Assembly (NCBI GenBank): GCA_050013875.1
Contig: JBEKEK010000054.1
Coordinates: forward strand, 1-64,000
Origin: Trebonia sp050013875
GTDB lineage: Bacteria; Actinomycetota; Actinomycetes; Streptosporangiales; Streptosporangiaceae
Length of the DNA: 64,000 nt
Reading direction: 5' to 3'
Part shown: positions 23,492-32,304 of the stretch, piece by piece
Position numbering within the stretch: position 1 is the first letter of the stretch
Layout: every line of letters starts with the position of its first letter
Made by a program: the position numbers and the translations under genes
The notes under the pieces: model-generated
The model's database searches: none
Told to the model about the DNA's origin: nothing
What the model saw: only the letters and a program-made list of their open reading frames with translations

Positions 23492-24325
23492 TCAGCGGGC
23501 CCGGGTCCGCAGGCGCTGGAAGGCTTTCAGCAAGGCCGGGTACCGAGCGGGGGCGACCCGCGCGAGCACGTCGGGGACGTGTGCGGTGAGCGCGATGAGG
23601 AGCCGGGGACGGCGGTTTTCGACGGCGGCGACAATCTGCCCGGCGGCGCGCTCGGGCGGGTAGGTCAGCAGCTGCGCGAACGAAGCCTGGCCGGCCGCTC
23701 GTTCGGCGGCGGTGGCCGTCGCGGCGACTCGTGCGTTCTCGGCGATCCGGGTCCGGATCCCGCCCGGGTGCACAACCGTTACGCCGATCTCGCCCTCGAG
23801 TTCGGCCCGGAGTGCCTCGGTGAACCCGCGGACGGCAAACTTGCTGGTGGCGTAGGCAACTTGGCCGGCCGGGGCGATCAGCCCGAACAGGCTGGAGACG
23901 TTGACCAGGTGCGATCCCGGGTTGGCGCGCAGCACGGGCAGCAGCTTCCTGGTCAAGGTGATTACCGCACCCAGGTTGATCGCGAGGAGCCAGTCGAATT
24001 CCTCCTCGCTGACTTGCTCGAAGGTTCCGCCGAGAGCGACTCCCGCATTATTGATCAGCAGGGTGGCGTCCGGGTGGGCGCTGGCCAGTTGGTCACCGAG
24101 GGCATGGGTGGCCGTGTCGTCGGCTAGGTCGGTGACGTAGGCAGCCACCGGCCGGCCGCTGACCGCTTCCGCCGCCTTGGCGACTCGCTCAAGTCCCCCG
24201 GCGTCCCGGTCGACGAGCGCCAGCGCGGTGCCCCGCTGGGCGAGCGCGTAGGCGAGCTGCTCGCCGATGCCGCTGGCGGCGCCGGTGACGACCGCGGTGC
24301 CGCGGGTGAAATCGAACCTGTCCAT
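23492..24325 (-). CDS. Short-chain dehydrogenase/reductase
   Basis: 277-residue classical SDR using NAD(P)(H). Cofactor motif VVTGAASGIGEQLAYALA (about 12-29), LLINNAGVALGG (NNAG, about 88-99), catalytic Ser in VNVSSLFG, and the YATSK motif (Tyr and Lys) at about 159-163. The C-terminal part matches the type often paired with Baeyer-Villiger monooxygenases, where the SDR makes the ketone. ATG 24325 shares its A with the upstream monooxygenase stop (TGATG), so the two are coupled. Substrate unknown, probably a hydrophobic alcohol or ketone. Confidence 0.9.
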   Translation of the reverse strand: MDRFDFTRGTAVVTGAASGIGEQLAYALAQRGTALALVDRDAGGLERVAKAAEAVSGRPVAAYVTDLADDTATHALGDQLASAHPDATLLINNAGVALGGTFEQVSEEEFDWLLAINLGAVITLTRKLLPVLRANPGSHLVNVSSLFGLIAPAGQVAYATSKFAVRGFTEALRAELEGEIGVTVVHPGGIRTRIAENARVAATATAAERAAGQASFAQLLTYPPERAAGQIVAAVENRRPRLLIALTAHVPDVLARVAPARYPALLKAFQRLRTRAR

Positions 24326-25842
24326 CAGGCGACCGTCTCGGTGACGAGACTGGGCCGGTCGCCGGTGTCCCGGCTGCGGCTGAACCGCAGCTCGGGATCC
24401 TGGACCGGCATCCGGCGCAGCAGCTTGGCATCGCCGACGTAACTCACCGACGTCAGCCACGGCGCCCGGTTGCCCTGGCGCGGCAACTGGCCAATCGCTC
24501 TTTGGATATAGCCCGCGCCGAAGTTCATGAACGGCCGCGTTGGCATGGCGCGATCGGCCGGCTCGGGCCGCGCGGTGTCGTATCCGTGGGTGTCCATGTA
24601 GGCGAGCAGCCGGCAGAAGTGCTCGCAGAGCAGCCCGATTTTCAGGGTCCAGGAGGCATTGGTGTAGCCGATCGCGTAGGCGAAGTTCGGCACACCGGAG
24701 AGCATCATGCCCTTGTAAGCGATCGTGTCCGGCAGGCTGACTGGCCGGCCGTCGACCGAGATCGACATGCCCCCCATCGCCTGCACCTGAAGGCCGGTCG
24801 CGGTGACGATGATGTCCGCTTCCAGCTCGCGGCCGGACTCGAGCAGGACGCCCTTTTCGGTGAAGGTCTTGATGCGATCCGTCACCACCGACGCCCGCCC
24901 GGCGCGGATGGCCTTGAACAGATCCCCGTTCGGCACTAGGCACAGCCGCTGGTCCCACGGGTTGTACGGCGGGTTGAAGTGCTCGTCCACCGGATAGCCC
25001 GCGGGCAGCATCTTCGCATTCAGGTTGCGGATGACCCGGCGCGCGACCCCGGGGTACTTCTGGCAGAAGCGCCAGATCGCCTGCTGCTGGATGATGTTCT
25101 TGCGGCGCGTGATTCTGTACGCGCGGTCCTCGCCGAGCAACTGGCGAAGCCGGTTCGCGAGCTTATCCTCCGACGGCAGCGACATGATGTAGCTCGGCGT
25201 CCGCTGGAGCATCGTCACGTGCGCGGCGGTGTCCGCCATCGCCGGGACCAAGGTGACGGCGGTGGCGCCGCTGCCGATCACCAGCACCCGCTGGCCGGCG
25301 TAGTCGAGGTCCGCTGGCCAGCGCTGCGGGTGGATGATCTGCCCCTGGAACCGCTCGCGTCCCTCGAAACGAGGAGTGAACCCCTCGTCGTAGCGGTAGT
25401 AGCCGCCCGCGCAGAACAGCCAGTTGCAGGTCATTGTCGTCCGCTCGCCGGTGCCGGCGTGCCGCACCTCGACCGTCCAGCGGGCGTCCTGAGACGACCA
25501 CGACGCGCTGACCACCTTCGAGTGAAAGCGGATCTTGCGGTCGATGCCGTTCTCGGCGGCGGTCTCGCGCACGTACGCCAGGATCTTGTCGGCGCTCGCG
25601 ATCGCCTGCTCGTCGCGCCACGGCTTGAACTCATAGCCGAAGGTGTACAGGTCCGAGTCCGAGCGGATGCCCGGGTACCGGAACAGATCCCAGGTGCCGC
25701 CGCTGGCGCCGCGCGCTTCGAGGATCGCGTAGCTGCGCCGCGGTTGCTCACGCTGCAGGTAGTACGCGGCGCCGATGCCGGAGATGCCGGCGCCGACGAT
25801 CAGAACGTCGAAGGAGGGGTTATCGGGGGAAGCCGAAGTCAT
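24325..25842 (-). CDS. Baeyer-Villiger-type flavin monooxygenase
   Basis: 505-residue class B flavin monooxygenase. FAD fold FDVLIVGAGISGIGAAYYLQ (about 10-29); the BVMO fingerprint F-x-G-x3-H-x3-W-P appears as FQGQIIHPQRWP (about 168-179), followed by the NADPH fold VLVIGSGATAVTLVPAMA. The later VTATGLQVQ motif fits too. It inserts oxygen next to a ketone, forming an ester. GGGAG upstream supports ATG 25842. The SDR downstream and a divergent PucR-family regulator suggest a small catabolic module for a cyclic or long-chain ketone. Confidence 0.9.
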   Translation of the reverse strand: MTSASPDNPSFDVLIVGAGISGIGAAYYLQREQPRRSYAILEARGASGGTWDLFRYPGIRSDSDLYTFGYEFKPWRDEQAIASADKILAYVRETAAENGIDRKIRFHSKVVSASWSSQDARWTVEVRHAGTGERTTMTCNWLFCAGGYYRYDEGFTPRFEGRERFQGQIIHPQRWPADLDYAGQRVLVIGSGATAVTLVPAMADTAAHVTMLQRTPSYIMSLPSEDKLANRLRQLLGEDRAYRITRRKNIIQQQAIWRFCQKYPGVARRVIRNLNAKMLPAGYPVDEHFNPPYNPWDQRLCLVPNGDLFKAIRAGRASVVTDRIKTFTEKGVLLESGRELEADIIVTATGLQVQAMGGMSISVDGRPVSLPDTIAYKGMMLSGVPNFAYAIGYTNASWTLKIGLLCEHFCRLLAYMDTHGYDTARPEPADRAMPTRPFMNFGAGYIQRAIGQLPRQGNRAPWLTSVSYVGDAKLLRRMPVQDPELRFSRSRDTGDRPSLVTETVA

Positions 25843-25980
25843 ACGGATAGCTCCCAGCAGCAGGTAGGGATCACCGGACACTTCCATAATCCCGGCTGGA
25901 CAGCCCGCGGCATAGCACAGAATGCATCCTTCTGGCGTTTGACTGTGGCACTTTGCACCACCGGCGGCTACGCTGGCCCC

Positions 25981-27243
25981 ATGCCGTGGGACATCCCTTC
26001 GCCGCGGGTTCGCGAGCTGATCCGCGAGGGCGCGGAGCTGGCGCTGCACCCGCCCGACGACTGGCTGGAGGAACTCGACGAGGCGACGCTATCCGGGCGG
26101 CACCGGCCGCAGATCGCCGATGACCCGGTGCTCGCGGCCGCCACCCGGCGGACGAACCGGTCCAACCTGCTGCACTGGGCCGCCGCGAACGTGCGGGCGC
26201 CCGGCCAGCGGGTGCCCGCGAACCTGGAGGACGCGCCGCTCACAATCGCGCGTGACCTGGTCCGCCGCGGGCTGAACGAGTCCGTGCTCGACGCCTACCG
26301 GGCCGGCCAGGCCGTCGCACTCCGGCGGTGGATCCAGATCTGCCTGTCGCTCACCGCGGACCCCGCCGAGCTGCGCGAGCTGCTCGACGTCTCCTGCCGC
26401 TCTATCTCGGCCTTCATCGACGACACGCTCGCCGCGATCAGCGACCAGATCGCCCGCGAGCGCGCCGAGCTCACCCGGGGCACCCATGCGGAGCGGCGTG
26501 AGACCGTCAGCCTGCTGCTTGACGGCGCTCCCATCCAGCAGGCACGCGCCGAGCAGCGCCTCGCCTACCGGCTGGGCGGCCTGCACACCGCGGCCATCGT
26601 GTGGAGCGACGACCCGCAGGCCGACCTCGGAGCCCTGGACCGCGTCGCTGACCTGATCGCCGCCTGCGCCGATGACCCCCGCCCGCTCACCGTGCTCGCC
26701 AGCGCAGCCACCCGGTGGGTGTGGGTGCATGGCCGGCCCGATACGGCCGGGCTTCGCAGCGCGATCGCGGCCGGGCCGGCCGCGCGAGCGGCCCTCGGCT
26801 CCACCGCCGCCGGGATGGACGGGTTCCGCCGCAGCCATCTCGACGCCCTCACCGTGCAGCGGATGCTGGCGAGGCTCAAGTCTCCGCAACAGCTCGCCAC
26901 GCACGACGAGGTGAACCTGGTCGCGCTGCTCACATCCGAGCCCGACAGCGCGGAGGATTTCGTCCGGCGGACTCTCGGGCAGCTGGCGAGCGCCGGAACG
27001 GAGACGACCGAGGCCGTCCGGGTCTACATCGCCGCGCAGTGCAATGCCTCACACGCCGCCGCCCGGCTGTACACGCACCGCAACACCCTGCTGCGCCGCC
27101 TCGCGCGAGCCGACCAGCTGCTGCCGCGACCGCTGGCGGAGAACGTCCTCAACGTCGGCGTCGCACTCGAAATGCTGCGCTGGCAAGGCGGCGGCGCTGA
27201 CAGTGGTAACGGCCGGCCAGCCGGCTCGGCCCGTCAAGGCTGA
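25981..27243 (+). CDS. PucR-family transcriptional regulator
   Basis: 420-residue regulator of the PucR/CdaR type. Middle GGDEF-like region (about 190-300) and a C-terminal PucR helix-turn-helix at about 340-400: VRVYIAAQCNASHAAARLYT then HRNTLLRRLARADQLL. The N-terminal part (RRWIQICLSLTADPAELREL) resembles the usual helical sensor segment. ATG 25981 follows GCTACGCTGGCCCC without an obvious ribosome site. It is divergent from the monooxygenase/SDR operon with 138 bp between starts and is the likely regulator of those genes. Confidence 0.87.
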   Translation: MPWDIPSPRVRELIREGAELALHPPDDWLEELDEATLSGRHRPQIADDPVLAAATRRTNRSNLLHWAAANVRAPGQRVPANLEDAPLTIARDLVRRGLNESVLDAYRAGQAVALRRWIQICLSLTADPAELRELLDVSCRSISAFIDDTLAAISDQIARERAELTRGTHAERRETVSLLLDGAPIQQARAEQRLAYRLGGLHTAAIVWSDDPQADLGALDRVADLIAACADDPRPLTVLASAATRWVWVHGRPDTAGLRSAIAAGPAARAALGSTAAGMDGFRRSHLDALTVQRMLARLKSPQQLATHDEVNLVALLTSEPDSAEDFVRRTLGQLASAGTETTEAVRVYIAAQCNASHAAARLYTHRNTLLRRLARADQLLPRPLAENVLNVGVALEMLRWQGGGADSGNGRPAGSARQG

Positions 27244-27513
27244 GCCAGGAAGATGCTAAGTACCCCTACCGGCGTGTGGTCTTCGGCACGCGCAATTTGA
27301 TCGTGATCGGGCCGGGGTGTCCTTGTCGGTGGTGGCGGGATGCCGGGTAGCCTGTGTGCTGGCAGCAGCGCCTGCCGCACTCCGAGCTGCCGCGGCCCGC
27401 GCCCGCGGTGGCGGTGAGGACAAGGGCCGCCGGTTCGCGCTCGCTGGGAGAGATCAGTCACCGCTGAGCCAGGCGATCAGGGCGCGGGGCAGGGTCGCCG
27501 CGAGGGACATGGC

Positions 27514-28092
27514 GTGACTGACGACAGCGCGTTCAAGAAGCAGGTCCGGGCCCGGATGGCCGAGACTGGGGAGAAGTACACCGTCGCCCGCCGTATGGTC
27601 ATCGCCGGGCGTGATCCTGGCCAGCCGCCGGTGGTGTTGCGGGTGTACCTGAATCCGCAGGTGGACCTGGAGCTGACCGGCGAGGCGGGCCGGGCATATG
27701 CGGCGGCTGATGAGCCGGGCCGCCGGGAAATGGCGAGCCGGCTGCTGGCGGAGCACATCGAGCTGGCCGGGTCCGGGGAGGCAGGGGTTGCCGCCGGCTC
27801 GGAGATCATGACGGTCCAGGCGCTGCGCATCGAGGAAATCGGTGAGGTGGTGCGCCGGCGGATAGGACGGGCGGCCGGGGTATCGGCGGTGGCGGTCGGC
27901 GGGGACATGGACCAGGTCTGGGTTGATATCGAGGCTGCCCGGCCCGGCCTGGTGTCCGGTCATGGAGGTGCGGAGGCCCGCCGGCTCCGCGCTGAGCTGG
28001 AGGAGCTGACCGGCAAGCCGGTGCTGCTGAACATCGGGGAGCCTGGCCCGCGGGGAGGGCCAGGGGATGCAGGGGCCGGGCGTGGGAACTGA
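27514..28092 (+). CDS. Hypothetical actinobacterial protein with KxVRxRMAETGExYTxARR motif
   Basis: 192 residues. The N-terminus FKKQVRARMAETGEKYTVAR is a motif I recognise from many uncharacterised actinobacterial proteins; its function is not known. The middle is helical (IEEIGEVVRRRIGRAAGVSA) and the end is Gly-rich. No signal peptide or membrane segment. GTG 27514 is supported by GAGGGA at 27502-27507. It stands alone between a PucR gene 270 bp upstream (nothing recognisable in that gap) and a convergent lipoprotein gene. Confidence 0.7.
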   Translation: MTDDSAFKKQVRARMAETGEKYTVARRMVIAGRDPGQPPVVLRVYLNPQVDLELTGEAGRAYAAADEPGRREMASRLLAEHIELAGSGEAGVAAGSEIMTVQALRIEEIGEVVRRRIGRAAGVSAVAVGGDMDQVWVDIEAARPGLVSGHGGAEARRLRAELEELTGKPVLLNIGEPGPRGGPGDAGAGRGN

Positions 28093-28130
28093 AAAACCAG
28101 CGTCAGGACCTGCCCGGCGATGCGCGAAGC

Positions 28131-28703
28131 TCAGCCGGAAAAGCCGCACGCCGTTTCAAGGGCACTCACGTCGGACTGGTAGGCCGAGTCGTCGCTGTCC
28201 AGCTGGCTGAAGCCGATGCTCGGATCGTCCATCAGGTTCTGCTCGTCAACGATGACGTTCGCCACGCCGGAGGCCGTGTCCCCAAGCGCGCCGGCGTCCA
28301 CCCCACTGCGGGCTTCCCGCTGCGCCGCCAGGAGGTCGTTGTACCAGGTCTGCAGGACCGGGATCTGGGCACTGTAGTTGCCTGAGGTCGCCGATAGCTG
28401 GCTGCTGAAGGTGGAGGCCTGCGACGCTGCCGCCTGGCAGCCAGGGTCCTCGGCGGCCTGGCCAGCCGGCGAGGCCGCCCCCGAGCCACCCTGGCCGGCC
28501 GGCGCGCTGGCCGGCGCGCTGGCCGGCGCGCTGGCCGGCGAGCAGGCCGTCACCGCGAGCCCGGCGGCAAGCGCGGCGGTCACTAGCAGGATGTTAGCCG
28601 CGCGAGTCCCTGGCAGGCCGCGCCTGGCGCCGGCGCCCGCGAGCGTCAGGGCCGTGCTGGCCGCGGCGGCGGGCCTCCCGATCCGGATTCTGGCCTTTCC
28701 CAT
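28131..28703 (-). CDS. Putative secreted lipoprotein
   Basis: 190-residue protein with a hydrophobic N-terminal segment (ILLVTAALAAGLAVTACSPA) ending in a lipobox-like VTAC, preceded by an unusually long 37-residue basic leader, so the real start may be internal. After the Cys comes a Ser-Ala-Pro repeat encoded by three 12-bp units (GCCGGCGCGCTG on the plus strand, about 28499-28536). The mature part (about 85-190) is helical with two conserved-looking Cys (DPGCQ and ETACGFSG). No family recognised. Confidence 0.6.
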   Translation of the reverse strand: MGKARIRIGRPAAAASTALTLAGAGARRGLPGTRAANILLVTAALAAGLAVTACSPASAPASAPASAPAGQGGSGAASPAGQAAEDPGCQAAASQASTFSSQLSATSGNYSAQIPVLQTWYNDLLAAQREARSGVDAGALGDTASGVANVIVDEQNLMDDPSIGFSQLDSDDSAYQSDVSALETACGFSG

Positions 28704-28858
28704 GGTTCCTCCCCTTTCAGGCGTTGTGCCTTGGTGGGATCACGGTCGCAGGCCAGCGTCACACGAGCGGCACGCGGAAAGTCAAACGGCCATGGGACGC
28801 GGCCGGAGCCGGTATCGATGAGGTGTTCGAGCCCGAGTCGGGTAAGATAACTCGTAAC

Positions 28859-29497
28859 ATGAGCGATACCGCACTAGGCGGCGTGCCCGCACCGGCGATG
28901 CTGCAAGGCGACCTGTTCGGGGGCCTTGGGCCGGCCATCGATGCCGGCTTCACCACCGCGCGGCGGATCGAACTGGACGAGACGTCGTGGATCGAGCACG
29001 TGCCCGGCTGGCTGCGCGCCGGCGGCAGCCTGTTCGACGAGCTCATGGCGACCGCCCCCTGGGAACAGCGTTACCGGTACATTTACGCGCGCCGCGTCAC
29101 CGAGCCACGGCTGACCGCCGAGTACAAAGACATCGCCGCTGCTCCGCAGCAGTTGCTGCGGAGCGTCAGCGCCACGCTCGCACAGCACTACGGTGCTGGC
29201 TACCGCTATCTGTGGCTGAACCTGTACCGCACTCACCGTGACTCCACCGCCTGGCACGGCGACCCCATCGGCAAGATCCAGGAGACTTCCACGGTGCCGG
29301 TGCTCAGCCTCGGCGCCACCAGGCGCTTCCTGATCCGGCCCGCCGAGGGCGGCAAAAGCGTGTCGCTGGCAGTCGCCTCCGGCGACCTGATCGTCATGGG
29401 CGGACGCAGCCAGCGCGACTGGCGCCACTCGGTGCCCAAGCAGGCCACCCCCGCTGGCCCCCGGATCAGCATCAACTTCGCACCGCGGCATGGCTGA
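28859..29497 (+). CDS. AlkB-like 2-oxoglutarate/Fe(II) dioxygenase
   Basis: 212-residue AlkB-superfamily protein that would oxidatively demethylate nucleic-acid bases. Iron ligands: His and Asp in TAWHGDPIGKI, distal His in DWRHSVPKQ; 2-oxoglutarate Arg in RISINFAPR. The fold also shows YLWLNLYRTHRDSTAWHGD. ATG 28859 lies 10 bases after TAAGAT (28843-28848), which looks like a -10 box, so the transcript may be leaderless; no ribosome site is present. The next gene overlaps by eight bases. Confidence 0.87.
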   Translation: MSDTALGGVPAPAMLQGDLFGGLGPAIDAGFTTARRIELDETSWIEHVPGWLRAGGSLFDELMATAPWEQRYRYIYARRVTEPRLTAEYKDIAAAPQQLLRSVSATLAQHYGAGYRYLWLNLYRTHRDSTAWHGDPIGKIQETSTVPVLSLGATRRFLIRPAEGGKSVSLAVASGDLIVMGGRSQRDWRHSVPKQATPAGPRISINFAPRHG

Positions 29498-30162
29498 CTT
29501 CGATGCGCATTGCCTGGTGACCGGTGACACCGTGGCGGTGTGGGATGTGGTGTGCCGGGGCGGGCGCGCGCATGAGAGTGACGAGGAATGCTCGACCAGG
29601 ACACACCTGGTGTTCCCCTACCGAGGGGTCTATGTGCACCATGTGGGACGTACGGAGTCCGTCGCCGAAGCCAACCAGGTAATCTTTATCAATAAGGACG
29701 AACCTTACCGGGTCAGCCATCCCGTTGACGGCGGAGATTCCACGCTATCGATTGGCGTGAGTGAGGCCGCGCTGCGCGAACTGGCGCCAAAAGAATATTT
29801 CCGTGACGGGTACGGAACATTCAACCGGTCGCGTTTGCGCATCGGTGCGGGCGCCCAAACGCTCACGGCATCGCTGCGGCACAGCCTGGATCGCGGAGCC
29901 ATCGAGAAACTCGAAGCCGAGAGCCTGGCCCTCGCGCTGGTGCGCACCGCGCTCGGTGAGCGCACTCCGCACGCCGCGGCAGCCGGAGCCGGGCCCCGCA
30001 AGCTGGTGGATCGCGCCAAGCTGGTCCTGGTCTCGGACCTGAGCCGCCGGTGGGCACTGGCCGAAATCGCGTCCGCCGTGGGAGGTTCGCCCGTCTATCT
30101 CACCCAGGTGTTTCAGCGGCTCGAAGGAATGCCGCTGTACCGCTACCAACTGCAACTGCGGG
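29490..30162 (+). pseudogene. AraC-family regulator truncated in its DNA-binding domain
   Basis: Sequence of an AraC-type regulator: cupin-like sensor (1-100, HLVFPYRGVYVHHVG), linker, then the first helix-turn-helix DLSRRWALAEIASAVGGSPV with YLTQVFQRLEGMPLYRYQLQ. Family members continue for about 60 residues with a second HTH. Here similarity stops near 30160 and the frame runs on to 30281 through sequence belonging, in another frame, to a PEP-mutase-family gene. It is therefore a 3'-truncated gene joined by deletion. It overlaps the AlkB gene by eight bases, so it was or is co-transcribed. Without the second HTH it is unlikely to bind DNA normally. Confidence 0.75.
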
Positions 30163-30953
30163 GCCAACGTCTGGGACGCCGCCAGCGCGCATATCGTGGC
30201 CGCCGCCGGCGCGAAGGCGGTCGCGACTTCAAGCGGGGCGGTGTCCTGGGCGCACGGCGTCCCGGACGGCGGCAACCTTGACCTCGGCACCGTCTGCACG
30301 GTCTTGCGGGAGATCGTCTCCGCTGTCGGCGACCTGCCTGTCACCGCGGATATCGAGGGCGGCTACGCAGAGACTACCGAGGGCGTGGGCGCTTCGGTGG
30401 CCGCCGTGATCGACGCTGGCGTGGTCGGGATCAACCTCGAGGACTCGGGGGGCCGGCTGGATCCTCCGCCGCGCCCCTCTACACCGCCGCCGGCCAGGCG
30501 GCGCGCATCGCAGCGGCGCGCGAAGCGGCGCGGCGTGCGGGAGTCCGGCTGTTCATCAACGTGCGCACCGATGTCTATCTGTTCGGAGTTGGCGCCGAGG
30601 AAGGCCGCTACGACGAGGTGGTCGCCCGAGCGCAGGCGTACAGCGCGGCCGGCGCCGACGGATTGTTCGTGCCCGGCCTGCTTGACCTTGGCCTGCTCAG
30701 CCGGATCAGCCGGGCAACAGATCTCCCGCTCAACGCGATGTGGCTACCCGGAGCGCCCAGCCCCGCGGAGTTGTTCACGGCCGGCGTGCCGCGCGTCAGC
30801 GTCGGCACCGCCCTGTTCCAAGCCGCCTACAGCTACGCGCGGCGGGTGGCCCAGCGGTTGATCGACGAGGGCGGTTACGCCGACTTGGCAGGCGCCCTGC
30901 CTTTCGGGGAATTCAACGGCGCGTTTCAGGCGAAGTCCCGTAACCAGGGGTGA
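30163..30953 (+). pseudogene. Isocitrate lyase/PEP mutase family gene, 5'-truncated and frameshifted
   Basis: Begins inside the family at ANVWDAASAHIVAAAGAKAV (about residue 20 of a normal protein), continues through LPVTADIEGGYAE and VVGINLEDSGG, then loses frame in a run of six G at about 30447-30452. The following text (PAGSSAAPLYTAAGQAARIA, RLFINVRTDVYLF, GLFVPGLLDLGLLSRISRAT, RVSVGTALFQAAYSYA) continues the family in the -1 frame to a stop at 30953. One missing base would explain it, either real or a sequencing error. The missing 5' end is joined to the AraC fragment. Confidence 0.75.
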
Positions 30954-32299
30954 AGATCGCGCCCAGGAGCTTCCGATGACGGCGGGGCCGGCGGCCACAG
31001 CAGGGAGGGGCTGCGCCAGAAGGCGCGGCGCAGGCCTTCGGGCATGGCCGCCACGACCTCGGCCGGGTACTCCACCCGGTAGCCGTTGACCTGCAGGGCC
31101 ATCGCCGGCGGGCGCAGCCTGAAGCAGCGGTCGCACCTTCCTATCGCGCCAGTCGGCCGGTACCGCCCGCATCCCGGGCAACGGTCCCGTTGTGCCTGCC
31201 GGCGGCGCACGGTGTTGCGGCGGTAGACGACCAGACGGTCCTTCAGGCCGGGCCAGTTTGGCAGTGCCGCCTGCTCGGCCTGGGTCCAGTTGAGCGCGAG
31301 CTCGCGGTGGAACCGGGTGGTCCCGGTCGCCCCGCGCAGGCCATCGAGGCCGGGGACATCACCCACGTAGAGGAGGACGTCGCCGCGGTAGGCGCGCAGC
31401 GGCGCGTAGCTCGCGGAGTCGTCTTCGAACGGCGGCCAGCACAAGAGCAGAGCCCGGTCCTGATGGGCGCGCACCGCGCTCACGGCGTCGAGCGGCGCGA
31501 CTTCCGCCCAGGGCCGATGCGTTCCGTGGAACGGGTTGGCCCCGCTGCCCCGGGCGCTAGCGGACAGCGCGGTGCGGTCCTCCGGTACCGCCCGGCCGGG
31601 CGGAGCCAGGTCACTGGCCAGCACGTCCGCTCCGTGACGGGCCAGCAGGGCCGCCCAGTAGCCGGTTCCGGCGCCGCACTCGAGCAGTGGCGAGTACCGG
31701 GCCACCATGGCCAGCGCGGGGTCGTCCGGGATGGCCCAGGCGAAGATGGCGGCGAGTTCCTTGCGCCGGGACGGCAGGTCAAGCACGTTGCGCAGGCCGC
31801 CGGGCAGCGCCTGCCAGGCAAGGCGCTGCCCGCCCGCCAGCACCTGCGCGAGGTCCAGGTAGAGGTTCTCGCCGGAGCGAAGCCGCCGCCGGCGGCGCGC
31901 CGCCAGCAGCTGCGCGTGGTAATCACGCAGCCGCCGTGTCCCTTCGGCCCAGTCTTCCTCAGTGCTGACGGCTCCGCCGCACAGCTCCGGGCGGACCGTC
32001 CACGGATAGCGCCGGGTGAAGTCGCGGTAGTCGCGGATGTCGCGCAGTTCCCGCCAGCCCAACCGGGCGAACCAGTGCGAACGGCTGGGGACCGGGGTGC
32101 CCTCGGGCAGGTGTTCCCAGCCGCCGGGGTCGAGCGGCAGTACGACCAAGCCGCACGACGCGCAGACCGGATGACCGTCGACGGTCACCAGGCGGCCGCG
32201 GGCGAGCAACGGCTCTGGATGATGGTGCTGGCTGTCCGGCGGCGGCCGGGTCAGGCCCGGGCCCGGCCTCGCGACTGGGCACGGGCCTGACGGCGGCAT
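30926..32299 (-). CDS. Methyltransferase-like protein with zinc-ribbon-like motifs
   Basis: 457 residues. The central part has a plausible SAM-binding motif I, LLECGAGTGYWAALLARHGA, followed by VLASDLAPPG (motif II Asp), so a class I methyltransferase is likely. CASCG occurs near residue 47 and a CPGCGRY...CDRCF pair near 390-410 suggests zinc binding. No substrate clue. The start 32299 is five bases after the amidohydrolase stop, so the two may be co-transcribed, and the 3' end overlaps the PEP-mutase pseudogene by 28 bases tail to tail. It could be an RNA- or protein-modifying enzyme, but this is speculation. Confidence 0.65.
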   Translation of the reverse strand: MPPSGPCPVARPGPGLTRPPPDSQHHHPEPLLARGRLVTVDGHPVCASCGLVVLPLDPGGWEHLPEGTPVPSRSHWFARLGWRELRDIRDYRDFTRRYPWTVRPELCGGAVSTEEDWAEGTRRLRDYHAQLLAARRRRRLRSGENLYLDLAQVLAGGQRLAWQALPGGLRNVLDLPSRRKELAAIFAWAIPDDPALAMVARYSPLLECGAGTGYWAALLARHGADVLASDLAPPGRAVPEDRTALSASARGSGANPFHGTHRPWAEVAPLDAVSAVRAHQDRALLLCWPPFEDDSASYAPLRAYRGDVLLYVGDVPGLDGLRGATGTTRFHRELALNWTQAEQAALPNWPGLKDRLVVYRRNTVRRRQAQRDRCPGCGRYRPTGAIGRCDRCFRLRPPAMALQVNGYRVEYPAEVVAAMPEGLRRAFWRSPSLLWPPAPPSSEAPGRDLHPWLRDFA

Positions 32300-32304
32300 C
32301 CGGT

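Noticed and set aside
24325..26049. Extended BVMO start at 26049
   Set aside because: The upstream part is antisense to the PucR gene; ATG 25842 has a ribosome site and the correct FAD-fold spacing.
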